A DNA stretch of 18,328 nt from Stenocarpella maydis. Taxonomy: Eukaryota; Ascomycota; Sordariomycetes; Diaporthales; Diaporthaceae. The notes beneath the pieces are model-generated. The model was not told where the DNA came from, made no database searches, and worked only from the letters and a program-made list of their open reading frames with translations. Of the stretch, positions 8,500 through 18,328 are shown piece by piece (within the stretch, counting starts at the first letter, position 1; the number at the start of each line of letters is the position of its first letter). The stretch spans positions 1 to 18,328 of the forward strand of contig NQMI01000298.1 in assembly GCA_002270565.1 (NCBI GenBank), read 5' to 3'. The position numbers and the translations under genes were made by a program.

Positions 8500-8813
8500 T
8501 AATGACTAAAGAGTCTTATTCTATAAAAGCTATCTACTATGGTGATGATTATGTTATATATATATGTTCTAACTCTTTAGTGGCTTGCAGGCTTGCATAC
8601 TGAGCTATTAAGCTATTGCATGAGGCTTGATACTTTATCCTTTAATCAAGCTTGCATGGCTTGCAATTAAGCATTGTGAGCCAGACCCTAACCCTTAGTG
8701 GGGGCTGGTTGTTACTAACTCATTAGGTCTTTTGGCTGGCTTGGAGATTACCCCGCCAAGGTTAGGGGTGTTTTCTATAGTAGTTAGCTGCTAATGCGTG
8801 TTAGCTTATAACA
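8500..8813 (-). repeat. Gypsy 3' LTR
   Basis: 314 bp, TGTTATAAGC... on the - strand from 8813. It aligns base for base with 14387-14700 without indels that I can see; almost all differences are transitions. The inner edge sits against the polypurine tract at 8814. Confidence 0.9.
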
Positions 8814-8838
8814 CTATCTCCCTCCTTACTTCTTTTAT
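8814..8838 (-). other. Gypsy polypurine tract
   Basis: On the - strand AAGTAAGGAGGGAGATAG directly precedes TGTTATAAGC of the LTR. It confirms that the element reads leftwards. Confidence 0.7.
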
Positions 8839-8886
8839 TCTTAAAAGTGCTTTATAAGTTATTTTTATTCATTAGTATTTTTATTT

Positions 8887-9558
8887 ATGCCTTCTTAATC
8901 TATTATATTATGTAAAGTTAAGGATTCTTAGGTTTCTAAATTATCCCATTATTTTAAGAAGGTTGAGTAATATGATTCTTTATTATTTACTATCCTATAG
9001 AATACTATTATTATGCAACCTTATTCTTTTTATAAGGTGCAGGATACTAAGAGTTATGAAGTCTTAGAGAAGGCTTCTAATTATTATATTAAATGCATTT
9101 AGTAGTAGCAGTTAAAGTGTAATATTCTAGAACTAAATAAGTTAAAGGACCTTTTATATATCTTAGCCTAGCATTAAAAACTAGAGGATGAGATTGAAGA
9201 GTTGGAGGAGAAGCTTCTTTATTTGTATAAGCAGAAGTATATATAGCGCGAGAGGATATCTCGGGCTATTTATTAGGGTTTATTAAATTTAGATGAGTTA
9301 AATTATGTGGAAAAGGAGGAGGCTAATGCTAAGTAGAGGTAGATTATTAAGTAGTCTGCTAAGGTTGCTTACTAAAGTTCCACTAAAGAGGCTGGTGGGA
9401 TGGTAGTATAGGAGGTGTGGCTGTATTCTAAGCGTAAAGTAGGAGTTTTTAATTACAGTTCCTTAATGGATAATAGTACTAGTTAGTCTAAATTTGTAAG
9501 TACTGGTAATAAAGGGGGTGGAGGGAATGCGCTTATGGGTAGCTCATCTAGTGCCTAA
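8887..9558 (+). pseudogene. Antisense accessory reading frame inside the gypsy element
   Basis: A frame of 224 codons on the strand opposite to gag-pol, between the chromodomain and the 3' LTR. ATG at 8887, natural-looking TAA at 9556-9558. It contains 17 internal stops (13 TAG, 4 TAA, no TGA) and no frameshift, consistent with Gln codons turned to stops by RIP. With Gln at those positions it reads as a hydrophilic protein: a Lys/Tyr-rich N-terminal half, a likely coiled coil around residues 80-125 (LEDEIEELEEKLLYLYKQKY at about residue 99), a conserved-looking RERISRAIY segment, and a Gly/Ser-rich tail ending SSSSA. It has no membrane segment, zinc knuckle or enzyme motif. It could be an accessory protein gene of this transposon lineage transcribed from the LTR-proximal side, or a captured host gene. 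I do not recognise the family with certainty. Confidence 0.6.
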
Positions 9559-9979
9559 TTCTTAATACTGGGAATGGAATTTATATTAATATTATCTGAT
9601 TAGTCCTGGTTTCTGGCTGTCTCCTGGCCTACTAGTTATGCTGTGTTATCCTGATCTTGTTTGATGGTAACTAGTACCTGTTGGGGCATAGGGTGTGAAT
9701 ACTGGTATCCATTTAGGTGGTTTTTAGGCGTAACTAGTATTTGGGGTGTTAGTTGGATAAGGTGACTGGTATTAGTGTGTTTTTCTAAGGGGTTAACTAG
9801 TTACTAGCCTTAGCCATTCGCATCATAACTAGTCTCTTATTAGTTGTTTCCCTTGTTTTAGCTGTAAAGACTGGGGTTTGTTATATAGCTTTGTAGTAAC
9901 GTTAGTTCGTTATGGTTCACTATGTGTGGGGTTCTTAGGCTGCATTCCTAGCTCCTGGGGCTGTTTTATGGTGATCCGC
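9559..9979. other. Spacer between antisense frame and chromodomain, with degenerate 63-bp repeats
   Basis: No gene seen. TAACTAGT recurs at about 9668, 9731 and 9794 (63 bp apart) with a further copy at about 9827, and CTGGTAT recurs between them, suggesting a decayed tandem repeat. This region lies between two convergent frames and may have held both terminators. Confidence 0.45.
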
Positions 9980-12960
9980 GCATGGTAATTTTTAAGTTCA
10001 TTATAATAGTAGGTTAAATTCTAGGCCGGTTCCTATATATTTTCACCAGAATTATAGCCTTTCCATTTAATAAAGTACTCTATTATTCCTTGGTATTATT
10101 TTGAATTTATGATATTCTTTACTTTATATTCCTTATTATATTTATTAAGGGTTTTAATTTATTTTTCAAGTTTTACATTCTTAGGTGCTAGTTTCAAGAG
10201 TGAGATATAAAAAACTAGGTATTATTTTATTCCTTTAGGTAATAAAAGTTTGTAATTAGTATTTAAGAGTTTTCTTGAAATTTTAAAAGGGCTGATTTTC
10301 TTATGGTTAAGCTTATCACTAGGTTGCTTTATTTTAATATTTTAGTAAAAAAGATAAACCTTATTTCTCTCCTTAAGAATTAGTCCCTTAATTCTTTTCC
10401 AATTTATATATTTTATTATTTATTCTTATATAAAAGAGAGTTTTGCTTAGATATCTTTTTAAATTTATTTAATTTATATTGCTTTTTATTCCGTTAATTC
10501 CTCTAGGGTGTTATCTGGCAGAGATTTATAATATGCCTGAGGTTCATATCTATAGAGTGTAAAGAAAGGTAACTATTTAGTTGTGCTAGTAGTTGTGCTA
10601 TTGTAGGCAAATTGTGCTAGTAGTAGCAATTTAACCTAATTATCCTATAATTAGTTAATATAGTATTAGAGGTATTATTCTATAATCTGGTTGATTTATT
10701 TTATTTATTTGTTTGTTTATAGATATGCTATCATTAAAAGCTTATGTTTTACTCTAAGTTACTTTATTAGTAACTTCTAAAAGTTTAATGTAAAGAGCTT
10801 GTCTCTATCTGAGATAATTTTATATAGCATCCTATAATTACTTATAATTATTTATAAAAATATATATACAAGTTCTTTTATAGTACTAGCTTCCTTATAT
10901 GGTATAAAGTATATATACTTGCTTAGTTTACAAACTACTACTAGAACACTATTATATAGTACTCTAGTTAAGGGTTTTTATAAGAGAGGTAGCTTTATGA
11001 TGAAGTTTAGGTTAATGGATGACTATATAGCTGTAGGTACTAGTAAGGGTTTTAATAATTTATATAGTTTATGTCTGGAGGCCTTGTTTTTATTACATGA
11101 GTTACATTTGCTAATAACGTTTTGAATCTTTTTCTTAAGGTTAGGGATCTAATAATTTTGCTAAATTCTTTTAATTATTGCTATAATATCTTAATAACTG
11201 TATACTAGTGCTTTATATATTTCTGTAATTAATTCATCTTATTCCTTTAGATTGATAGGGGTTTTTCTGGTTTGGAAGTTAACTCTAATTATAGCGTTAA
11301 GTTTGTAGTTAAAAGTAAGGCTTCTATCTTCTTAGGTTTTAAATACTACCCTTTCCATAGGTAAATCCTTATCCTAATGGTTGGGTCTTTAACTAAGTGC
11401 ATCTGCTCTTGCGTTTTTAACTCCGTCTATATGGATAACCTTAATATTAAATTATAATAAGAACTCTATATATCTAACTTGTTGCTTGTTGAGAGTCTTG
11501 GTTGTTATAAAGGTTGTGAGATTCTTGTAATCCATATAGAGTTTGATCTGCCTTTTAGCTCCTATAAGGTAGTATTACTATTCCTAGAATGTATATACTA
11601 TTATTATAAATTCCTTATCTAATATAATATAGCGAGTTTCTAGTTTATTAAACTTCTTACTAAAGTTTGTAATGATGTATATCCTTCCTTAGTTATTTTT
11701 TGAAGTAAGTTTCCCGCTTGCAGTATTATCTGAGGCGGTTATATAGACTTTAAATTCCTTTTCTAGGTTTGCTTCCTTAAGTGTAAGGTCTTCCGTAACT
11801 TTATCTTTAAGCATCTGAAAGCTTATTATTCGGCATCTATCCATCTAAATGTGCGATCCTTCTTAATAAGGTCTATTAATGGTTTTATAATGTTGCTATA
11901 TTATGTAATAAATTTTATAGAAGTTAATATATCCAAGGAATGCTTTAATATCCTTAATGTTTATAGGGGTTAGCTATTCCTCAATTGCTTTAACCTTTTT
12001 CTTCATCTTAATTTAATTTTTTAGTATTAATTTTAATATTTTTTTTTTTTTTTTTTTTTAATATTATTGTTTATTTTCTGGTTTTATTAGAGATTAGGTC
12101 CTAAAGTTTAAAGAACCTTTTAATATAACTTTTTAAAGGATTAATAGTAAGCAAGATAACACATCTTTATGTGTATAATAGATGCTTTATATATTTCTCT
12201 ATATTTCTTATTATTTCTGCTGAATAAGCGTTTTTAATTTAAGAGTTAACTATTTCTATATTTCTATATATTCTTTATGATATCTTTTTTTTTCCTTCCT
12301 TTATTTAGACAGATGGTAATTATCTTTTAAGTTAAATATTTGAACCATTAACTTCTCAATTAATCTTATATCTTTAATGGGGGAGAGATATTGGTTTTAA
12401 TTATGATTATTAATTATTGGTAGTTGTATAAAGTTTAGCTTGCTATTCTTCTTTATTTAAGAGATTGGTATCCTGCTGGTGATCGTAATAGTCTAATGAA
12501 TCCTTTCTTAAGGTTTTCATTAAGGTATTCTCTGAGTGCTTTGAGTTATTCCTCATTAAGTCTGTAGATGGGCTTGAACTGGGGTGTTGTTCCGGGTTTT
12601 AATGGTATCTTGTAGTCCTATTGCGTGTGTTATGGTAATATAGTATTGAGTTATTTTTGGAATACTTTCTTGTATTCATGATAGTCTTTTGGTATTCATG
12701 CTAGTCTGTCGGTTTTGTCTTCTTCCTTTCCTAAGGCGTTCTTAGGAAACCATCCGGTGGCTTCCTTATTACTGCGATGAGTGGCATAGCTGTTGTTAAA
12801 GCAAGCTATCCAACTAAGTGATGTATGTATCATCCTGAGCTCCTGGGGATTCTTTGTTAGTAGGATAGGCTGCTACTAAGCCTTATCCTTCTAATGTTTC
12901 TTATATTAGGACTTAGTATATTATAAGAAATATAGACTGTTGTGAAGGTCTTTTTTATTA
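9980..12960 (-). pseudogene. Gypsy Pol remnant: RT, RNase H, integrase region, chromodomain
   Basis: Recognisable pieces on the - strand, in order. RT entry: IPLKPGTTPQFKPIYRLNEE at about 12612-12550 and NLKKGFIRLLRSPAGYQSL at about 12525-12465, the classic gypsy segments before the first RT motif. RT core: a degraded LN-IIIK...KDNYHL stretch at about 12440-12300. RNase H: MDYKNLTTFITTKTLNKQQV at about 11540-11480, VIHIDGVKNARADAL at about 11440-11390, the usual end of gypsy RNase H. The integrase should lie at about 11300-10150 but is too mutated to show its DDE residues. Chromodomain: EYFIKWKGYNSGENI, then TAG, then EP at about 10080-10025, where the stop replaces the conserved Trp of the aromatic cage region. 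A run of 21 T (12039-12059) interrupts the RT region. No long frame survives. Confidence 0.82.
12039..12059. repeat. Poly-T tract of 21 bases
   Basis: Uninterrupted T run inside the degraded RT region; poly-A on the element's coding strand. It could be slippage expansion of an AT-rich RIP product or the tail of a tiny retroposed insertion. No flanking duplication is evident. Confidence 0.7.
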
Positions 12961-13169
12961 GGATCGCAAAGTTTGCATCCTTTATCTAGGTCCTAATCTG
13001 GATATATTTAGCATTAATCATATACATTTATTCTATAGATATAATATTTATTTGTAAGTTCCTATTGCGGTTTGGACCTGGGTGGTCCTTATATGCTGCG
13101 AGCGGCTATATTAGCCCAATGGGTAGCTTTATTAGCTTATTGAGTTCCTTTGGGTACTAACTTCCAGTT

Positions 13170-14190
13170 CCTATTCTTCTTTAGAGCCTTATATTCTAAA
13201 GTAAAGTATCCTATCTTATTATAGTTATAGTACTTAATGTTTTTCTTATTCTTGCATTAGGTAGTATTTAGCTCTATAGGGCTTGTGTGCTATCCCTACT
13301 GGGTGCTTGGTTTCTGATACTTCTTTTCTGTATTTAGTTTATGCTTATAGAATGGGGGTTGTTTAGAAGTTTGTCCTTTTTTTTCCAAGTATTATTTATA
13401 GAGTCTATCGTTAATCTGGATGGTTATTTTTATATAATATAGAAAATCATTAGGTTGGTTTATAATTTTACTGAGTTTATCCTTTATCCTTTAATTTATA
13501 GTAGAATATGAATTTCTTTGTGTTATTGGTATAGTTGATTTTGGTATAGATTTATTGGAATTCTGTAGTGTAATTAATTGCTGAGCTACGCTATTTATAA
13601 TTCGCTAGGTCTCTTTCTGCTTATTATTCCTTATTTAGGTCCTGGAATAGGGACTTAAGGGCATCTTTATAGCCTTTATAGCTGCTGAAAATCCGCTGTA
13701 TTTTAAGCTTGCAGGCTTTAAATAATTCCATATTAATAAAATCAGTTAAGTAGGGTTTAAACTAAGCTAGGACTTATGCTTTAAGGAAAGAGGATGTATG
13801 TATAACTCTTTTCCCGTTGGGTTATATGTTTAACTTATGGAAACGCTAGTAGGCCCTAACCTGTATTAGGTATACCTGAAGTTATCTAGTAGTTCCGTTA
13901 TAGGGGGCCGGAGTGTTGAGCTTAATATGTTCCTTTGTCTGGATTGGGGTGTTAATGATGTTGGCTTTTGTGTGGAGGGTAGTAATTTCCTGTTGAAGTT
14001 ATTTAACTTCTGCATTATATTAAGCTTGTTTTTCTATAAGGAGGCGCAGCTGCCCAATCTTGTTGGCTAGTTCCTGGATATAGGGGTCTATAGTTTCATT
14101 ATTAGCGAGCTTATTTAACTTGTGGAGAAGGTTATGGGTAGGGTTAGTTATTCTGGAGTTAGATATTGTGAAGGGTTCCGCATATAATAT
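13170..14190 (-). pseudogene. Gypsy Gag remnant with destroyed zinc knuckle
   Basis: A single frame is readable from about 14160 to 13630 with Gln/Trp-type stops. It begins with a helical segment (LHKLNKLANNETIDPYIQEL), then a coiled-coil-like part, then the capsid region: LNTPAPYNGT, LQVYLIQVRAY, a stop at the Trp position of the usual A-W-F-x-PYL motif, IFSSYKGYKDALKSLFQDLN. This order matches fungal gypsy Gag. Near the C-terminal end (13235-13188) a zinc-knuckle spacing is present with tyrosine at all four ligand positions. Protein would bind element RNA and form the particle; this copy cannot. Confidence 0.82.
13188..13235 (-). other. Former CCHC zinc knuckle, now YYYY
   Basis: The - strand reads KYYNYNKIGYFTLEYK. 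Tyrosines occupy the exact C-x2-C-x4-H-x4-C positions; Cys to Tyr (TGY to TAY) and His to Tyr (CAY to TAY) are each one transition. Context (basic KALKKNR after it) supports a nucleocapsid motif. Confidence 0.75.
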
Positions 14191-14386
14191 TGCTTAAAGT
14201 TTGCATAGCGATATATAAATAAGAGTTATTAAAATGTAATAATTAGAGGGTTTCCGAGTATATTAAACCTAAAAGATTAAGGGTTTATGTTTGGAATATG
14301 TTGTTAGGCGGTTATTAAGTAATATTATTGACTGATAATGATTACTAGCTGTAAGGCTATCTAATACTGGGATTGAATACTTAGAT

Positions 14387-14700
14387 TGATGACTGAAGAG
14401 TCTTATTTTATAAAAGCTATCTACTATGGTGATGATTATGTTGTGTATATATGTTCTGACTCTTTAGTGGCTTGCAGGCTTGTATATTGAGCTATCGAGC
14501 CATTGTATGAGGCTTGATACTTTATCCTTCAAGCGAGCTTGCATGGCTTGCAATCGAGCGTTGCGAGCCAGACCCTAACCCTTAGTGGGGGCTGGTCGTT
14601 ACTGACCCATCAGGTCTTTTGGCTGGCTTGGAGATTACCCCGCCGAGGTCAGGGGTGTTTTCTACGGTAGTCAGCCGCTGATGCGTGTTGGCTCATAACA
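14387..14700 (-). repeat. Gypsy 5' LTR
   Basis: 314 bp, TGTTATGAGCC on the - strand from 14700, ending near TCAGTCATCA at 14387. This copy keeps more C and G than the 3' LTR, for example CGTTACTGACCCATCAGG where the other has TGTTACTAACTCATTAGG. The primer-binding site should follow at about 14386 downward; I could not match it to a tRNA. Confidence 0.9.
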
Positions 14701-16283
14701 ATTATTATAGATCCAGATATTACATTATAAGGGATTATTACTATTCCCAAGCAGAGCCCTATATAATAAAGCAGCCTCTAAGGCCTTTATTAGTATAGCA
14801 AGCATATTATAACTTTAATTGCTTAGTATTTTAGTATTTTTAGCCTCTAGAATACTTAGAATAGTACTCTAAACCTCCTCTTAACTTAGTAGTCCCTATA
14901 GAACCTTCCTTAAGTTAAAAGGTACTATTCCAGTATGGGAAAAGCTCGCTTAAATATTATTCAAGGTTATTACCTTCTCAGAAGCCCATTAATAGCAGCT
15001 AATTATCAACCATTTATTAATAGTAGTACCACTTAAGAGGAAGCTGGTTTATATTAACTCTTAGCTATAGATGTACTTTAATAGCAAGAATAGGCCCTTA
15101 TTATAGGGCTGGGTAATATGGGAGGTATAGGCTGGCAAATAAAGCAAATATTCTATTCCTGTTACATTTGTGATACTTATAATAATTAGGTACTGCGGGT
15201 AGGCATTAGTAATAGGGGTGATTCTTTAAAGTAGTTAGGTTGCTACTACCTAGCAGGTAAAGTAGGCAATTTGCTGCCTAGTAGGGCAGTTAAGTTACTA
15301 CTTAGAGGGTTGCGAAAAAGATTAATAGTTAATCTAATGATATCTTCCTTAGTATTTTAGGACATATTTAATAAAGGCGTCTTGTTTAATAATAGTAAAG
15401 TTAAAGGTTAGGTAACCGCTATAACCTAACTTAATATTATTATTATTATTAATAATAATATAATAAATATAAATTAATAGTTAAGTATTAATACTATAGG
15501 CTAATTTTAATACTTAACGTCCTAAATTAGAAGCAGGTATATATTATAAGCTGATTCTAATGCTTGGTTGCTTATTTATAATAGCTTTAAAGCATTATTA
15601 TTAGTATAGTCTTTCTTAAGGATTATTACTAGGTAAATGAGTATAAAAAAGAGCCTATCCCTTTAACCTTATTATTAAAAGCCTTTTAGCAACTAATTAG
15701 TATTAGTTAGCTATCCTATATAGGTTACTATTATATAATTACATATAATAATAATAATAGTAGTTAATATAAAATCTATATAGTGTTAAGGAGAAGGTTG
15801 CAGTAGAGCTATAATCCCCTTTAAGATTCTAGTTATGGGTGCTCCTAAGGGCTACAAACGGGCTACTAAATGCCCTATGCTGAGCACCCTAGGCATAACA
15901 CTTAACTAACTATAACTGATTACTATTACTATTTCTATAATAGTAAAAAAACATGTAAAATCTATTTTAGAAGAACGTTTAATATTGAGTATTTTTAAAT
16001 AAATATTTAATAAGATTTATAATAATATTAAGAAGTAATTCAAAATAAATTAAATCAATAATATTATAAGATTTATAATAACTTAATAATACTCTTAAAA
16101 GTTTTTCTTAATTAAACTGAATAATAATTATTCTTAATAGATAAAATAATTAATTTGAATTAAAGTAATTAGTTTATAATATATATTATTATAATAACCT
16201 TTTAATTACTTTTATTAGTATTAAACTATAAACTATTATTTTATAAAATAAGTCTTAGTCTTAGATTATAGCTAAATAGCCCT
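14701..16283. other. AT-rich, RIP-degraded repeat sequence without assignable gene
   Basis: From 14701 to about 15420 a + strand frame can be read with about twenty TAA/TAG and no TGA, but a second frame over 14990-15310 reads about as well, so coding is not established. From 15420 on the sequence is dominated by TTA/ATA/TAT trinucleotides, with short inverted AT-rich stretches (for example around 15440-15475) and no recognisable protein. It is probably the remains of one or more older elements into which the gypsy copy inserted. Confidence 0.45.
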
Positions 16284-16564
16284 TAATATTTATTAATTCA
16301 TGCTAGCGCTATTAAGCCATTATGTTTAAAGCTATCTCTAGCTATTAGCTAGTTTAAATCTATTAAGAACTATATATAGATAAATTTACTATAATGTTTA
16401 AGCACTAATGAACCGGCCATCCCNTAATATTTATTAATTCATGCTAGCGCTATTAAGCCATTATGTTTAAAGCTATCTCTAGCTATTAGCTAGTTTAACA
16501 CTATTAAGAACTATATATAGATAAATTTACTATAATGTTTAAGCACTAATGAACCGGCCATCCC
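16284..16564. repeat. 140-bp near-identical direct duplication around an N
   Basis: 16284-16423 and 16425-16564 are the same 140 bp (starting TAATATTTATTAATTCATGC, ending AACCGGCCATCCC), separated only by an N at 16424. They differ at just two adjacent-region bases (GTTTAAATCT versus GTTTAACACT). In DNA this heavily mutated, near identity points to unmerged overlapping contig ends rather than a biological repeat. Confidence 0.9.
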
Positions 16565-17739
16565 AATAAGTCAGCTACTTTTCTGAACTATAAGTACTGA
16601 AACCTTAATTATAACACTATAATAAAAAACATTAATTATATTTAATAGAAATTAGAATCTCTAGATAGTTTTATATCTCTCTTATATATTTATGCATTAT
16701 ACCCAATCTTACTATAATTACTATAATATTACTTATTTAGTTTGCTATAGACTAAGTTATAAGTACTACTACTTATTTTATTAGCTACTTGCTTCCCCTT
16801 TTTCTTTCTATTAATTATTCCCTTAATATTATATATATAAAGTACTTCTTTATTCTATATATAAGTTCTTTTAGCTCTTTAATGCTTAGAAAGTACTATA
16901 TTTACTTCCTATAGTATATAGGCCTCTTAAATTAATAGGGTAATTATATAGGCTAATAACTATATACCGTTTATTAATTAGTTCATAGCTACTAAAATTA
17001 ATATTAAAGAGCTTCCTTAATGATGGGAGATATAATCCTTAATTAGAGTTAATTCAAAAGTTGCCTTTATTAAATTATATAGTATTTAAGAGACCTAAGA
17101 TATAGATAGTATTAGGGAGCCTAGCTATCTTATCAATATTTAAATCTTAATATTTAGCTTAAAAGGTATAGCTTTTTAGTTAAATAGAATTAAGCTTATA
17201 CTCTTAAAAGCTCCTTTAATAGTTTCTAGCTTAAAGACCCTTTTATATATATTATAAAAGGTAAGAACTTAGTTTTATTATTAAGGATAGTCTAGGCCTT
17301 ACTGAATTAAGCAATCTCTATATTATAAGCCTTTTTTAATAGGCTGAAATATTTAATATTAAATAGCTAAAGTAAATAAAATAAGTAAGGAGGTATATAA
17401 AGGGTAATAATAATTTTTACATTATGATATTACTTAATATATATAGAGTAATAGCTAATTGATACCATTTTTCTATAATATAATATATTTTTTAAAATGC
17501 TAAATTTATTTTATAGTAACTCTATTAGTTATTTATTTATTTAAGCTTATTTTAATAACACGATTATTTAAAAAGCTGCCTTTAGTATATTAATGTACAA
17601 GGTAAACCTTTACCTTTATAATTAAGAATATTATTTTATATTATCTATCCATATTAATTATGTTAATATCTACTACTTATTAATAATTCCTAGGTTATAT
17701 TTATTTTACTTCCTTTTATTAACATAAATATATAACTAT
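16565..17739. other. AT-rich degraded repeat sequence, nothing recognised
   Basis: Very AT-rich, with TpA in excess and no open frame above 60 codons on either strand. It may be the upstream part of the gypsy-like element whose RT remnant follows, since that reads rightwards, but I see no gag or protease motif. Confidence 0.45.
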
Positions 17740-18200
17740 AATCTTAAGTAAACTAATGTTTATTATAAAGCTTAATTTATTAAAATTATAGGAAGTATTG
17801 TTAACGATGCTATGTTTCTTATAAGTATTAAACATAAGGTCAAATTATATATCTATTATATTTCGGTTATTATATAAGGCCCTCTTATAATTATATATAT
17901 ATTTAATATATATTTCAAGATATACTTTTCATAAAATAAACCTTTGTATTTAGTTTATCTTAACAATGCTATTATTATAGTTATAAAGTAGAGAATTTAC
18001 TATGTCTTCAATATTTTTAAGCATAAATAAAGATTTTTATGAATTCTAAATAAATATATACTAAATAATTGCGTTTCCTTTTATTTTTATTAATTTCTTA
18101 TAATTAGTATAGATATTATATCATATAGTTTACCTAATTATTTTAGGTTAAATAATAAAGTAAATGATATTATATTCTTTTATTATATATTAAATACTTA
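17740..18200 (+). pseudogene. Probable gypsy reverse transcriptase remnant, opposite orientation
   Basis: In one + strand frame, a Gly-Pro-Leu segment at about 17878 is followed 25 codons later by PLYLVYLNNAIIIV at 17941-17982 and then, in the same region, by FNIFKHK and LNNCVSFYF. The spacing and order match the PFGL ... YLDD ... catalytic-hairpin stretch of Ty3/gypsy RT. The catalytic YLDD appears as YLNN (17956-17967): both Asp codons changed to Asn by G-to-A transitions. Similarity rests on short motifs in AT-rich DNA, so confidence is limited. It is broken off by the LTR at 18234. Confidence 0.45.
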
Positions 18201-18233
18201 GCTTTAGGCTGGATTTAATAACTTAAGTACCTA

Positions 18234-18328
18234 TGTTAAACGGAACCGCTCAGCAGGGCGTTGGTACTCCGTGCAAGGAGTTACCCTAGACTTCGTTGTA
18301 AGGAGTTACCCTAGACTTCCTAGCAAGG
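18234..18328 (+). repeat. Third copia LTR, start only, inverted relative to the other two
   Basis: Begins TGTTAAACGGAACCGCTCAG at 18234, the same edge as copies A and B but on the + strand. It enters the 24-bp array (GCAAGGAGTTACCCTAGACTT units; the first unit is diverged) and runs off the window. No purine tract precedes it, so it is more likely a 5' LTR or solo LTR than a 3' LTR. Confidence 0.85.

Larger units (their letters stand above)
8500..14700 (-). mobile_element. Chromodomain-type Ty3/gypsy LTR retrotransposon, complete but RIP-inactivated
   Basis: About 6.2 kb bounded by two 314-bp direct LTRs. Reading leftwards from 14700: 5' LTR, gag with zinc knuckle, RT, RNase H, integrase region, chromodomain, an extra frame on the opposite strand, polypurine tract, 3' LTR. 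RT before RNase H before the C-terminal chromodomain is the chromovirus order. All frames are full of TAG/TAA. A clean target-site duplication is not visible (the bases flanking the LTR pair do not match), which heavy mutation could explain. It lies 8 bp from the copia LTR. Confidence 0.9.

Noticed and set aside
10919..11125. + strand open frame of 68 codons
   Set aside because: It is antisense to the gypsy integrase region and shows no domain; a chance frame.
14701..15420. A 240-codon + strand frame with TAG/TAA stops only
   Set aside because: Stop density is near that expected of AT-rich DNA and another frame reads as well, so coding is not supported.
16270..16570. Terminal inverted repeat of a DNA transposon near AACCGGCCATCCC
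   Set aside because: Only direct copies are present, no inverted partner was found, and the duplication is best explained by the N.

Overview
The window looks like a piece of a filamentous ascomycete genome (Pezizomycotina; an Aspergillus/Penicillium-like source is plausible but not provable from this sequence). The main evidence is two cytochrome P450 genes with short fungal introns (58-98 bp, GT-AG), surrounded by retroelements that carry the mark of repeat-induced point mutation (RIP). In those elements, reading frames remain recognisable but are studded with TAG and TAA where CAG/CAA would be expected, almost never TGA, and long stretches have become very AT-rich.

Layout. 1-1040: the 3' end of a RIP-mutated reading frame from an unidentified mobile element (+ strand). 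About 1140-4495: a higher-GC island holding two P450 genes in tandem on the - strand. The downstream one (1140-1893) has a one-base frameshift at codon 9 and loses its C-terminal two thirds at a mobile-element junction. The upstream one (2502-4495) is full length with all P450 landmarks, but has an in-frame TAG in exon 1 and a one-base frameshift about 32 codons before its end. 4496-5530: unique-looking sequence, no gene seen. 5531-6575: a RIP-mutated Gag/ORF1-like frame (+), cut by the next element. 6590-8491: a Ty1/copia element (-), represented by a 3' LTR, polypurine tract, intact RNase H domain, a single N at 7861 where most of gag-pol is missing, and a second LTR. 8500-14700: a complete but dead chromodomain-type Ty3/gypsy element (-) with 314-bp LTRs, polypurine tract, gag with zinc knuckle, protease/RT/RNase H/integrase region and chromodomain. 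Between pol and the 3' LTR it carries an additional reading frame on the opposite strand. 14701-18233: very AT-rich, heavily mutated repeats with one probable gypsy reverse transcriptase remnant near 17.9 kb and a second suspicious N (16424) inside a 140-bp duplication. 18234-18328: the start of another copia LTR in the opposite orientation, running off the window.

Biology. The two P450s are probably remnants of a larger oxidative or secondary-metabolism locus that has been invaded by retroelements and is decaying. The most unusual items are the antisense accessory frame inside the chromovirus (8887-9558), the P450 stop codon that coincides with a possible in-frame 54-nt intron acceptor, and the gag zinc knuckle in which all four metal ligands have become tyrosine with spacing preserved. 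I found no tRNA, rRNA, CRISPR array or bacterial-type system.
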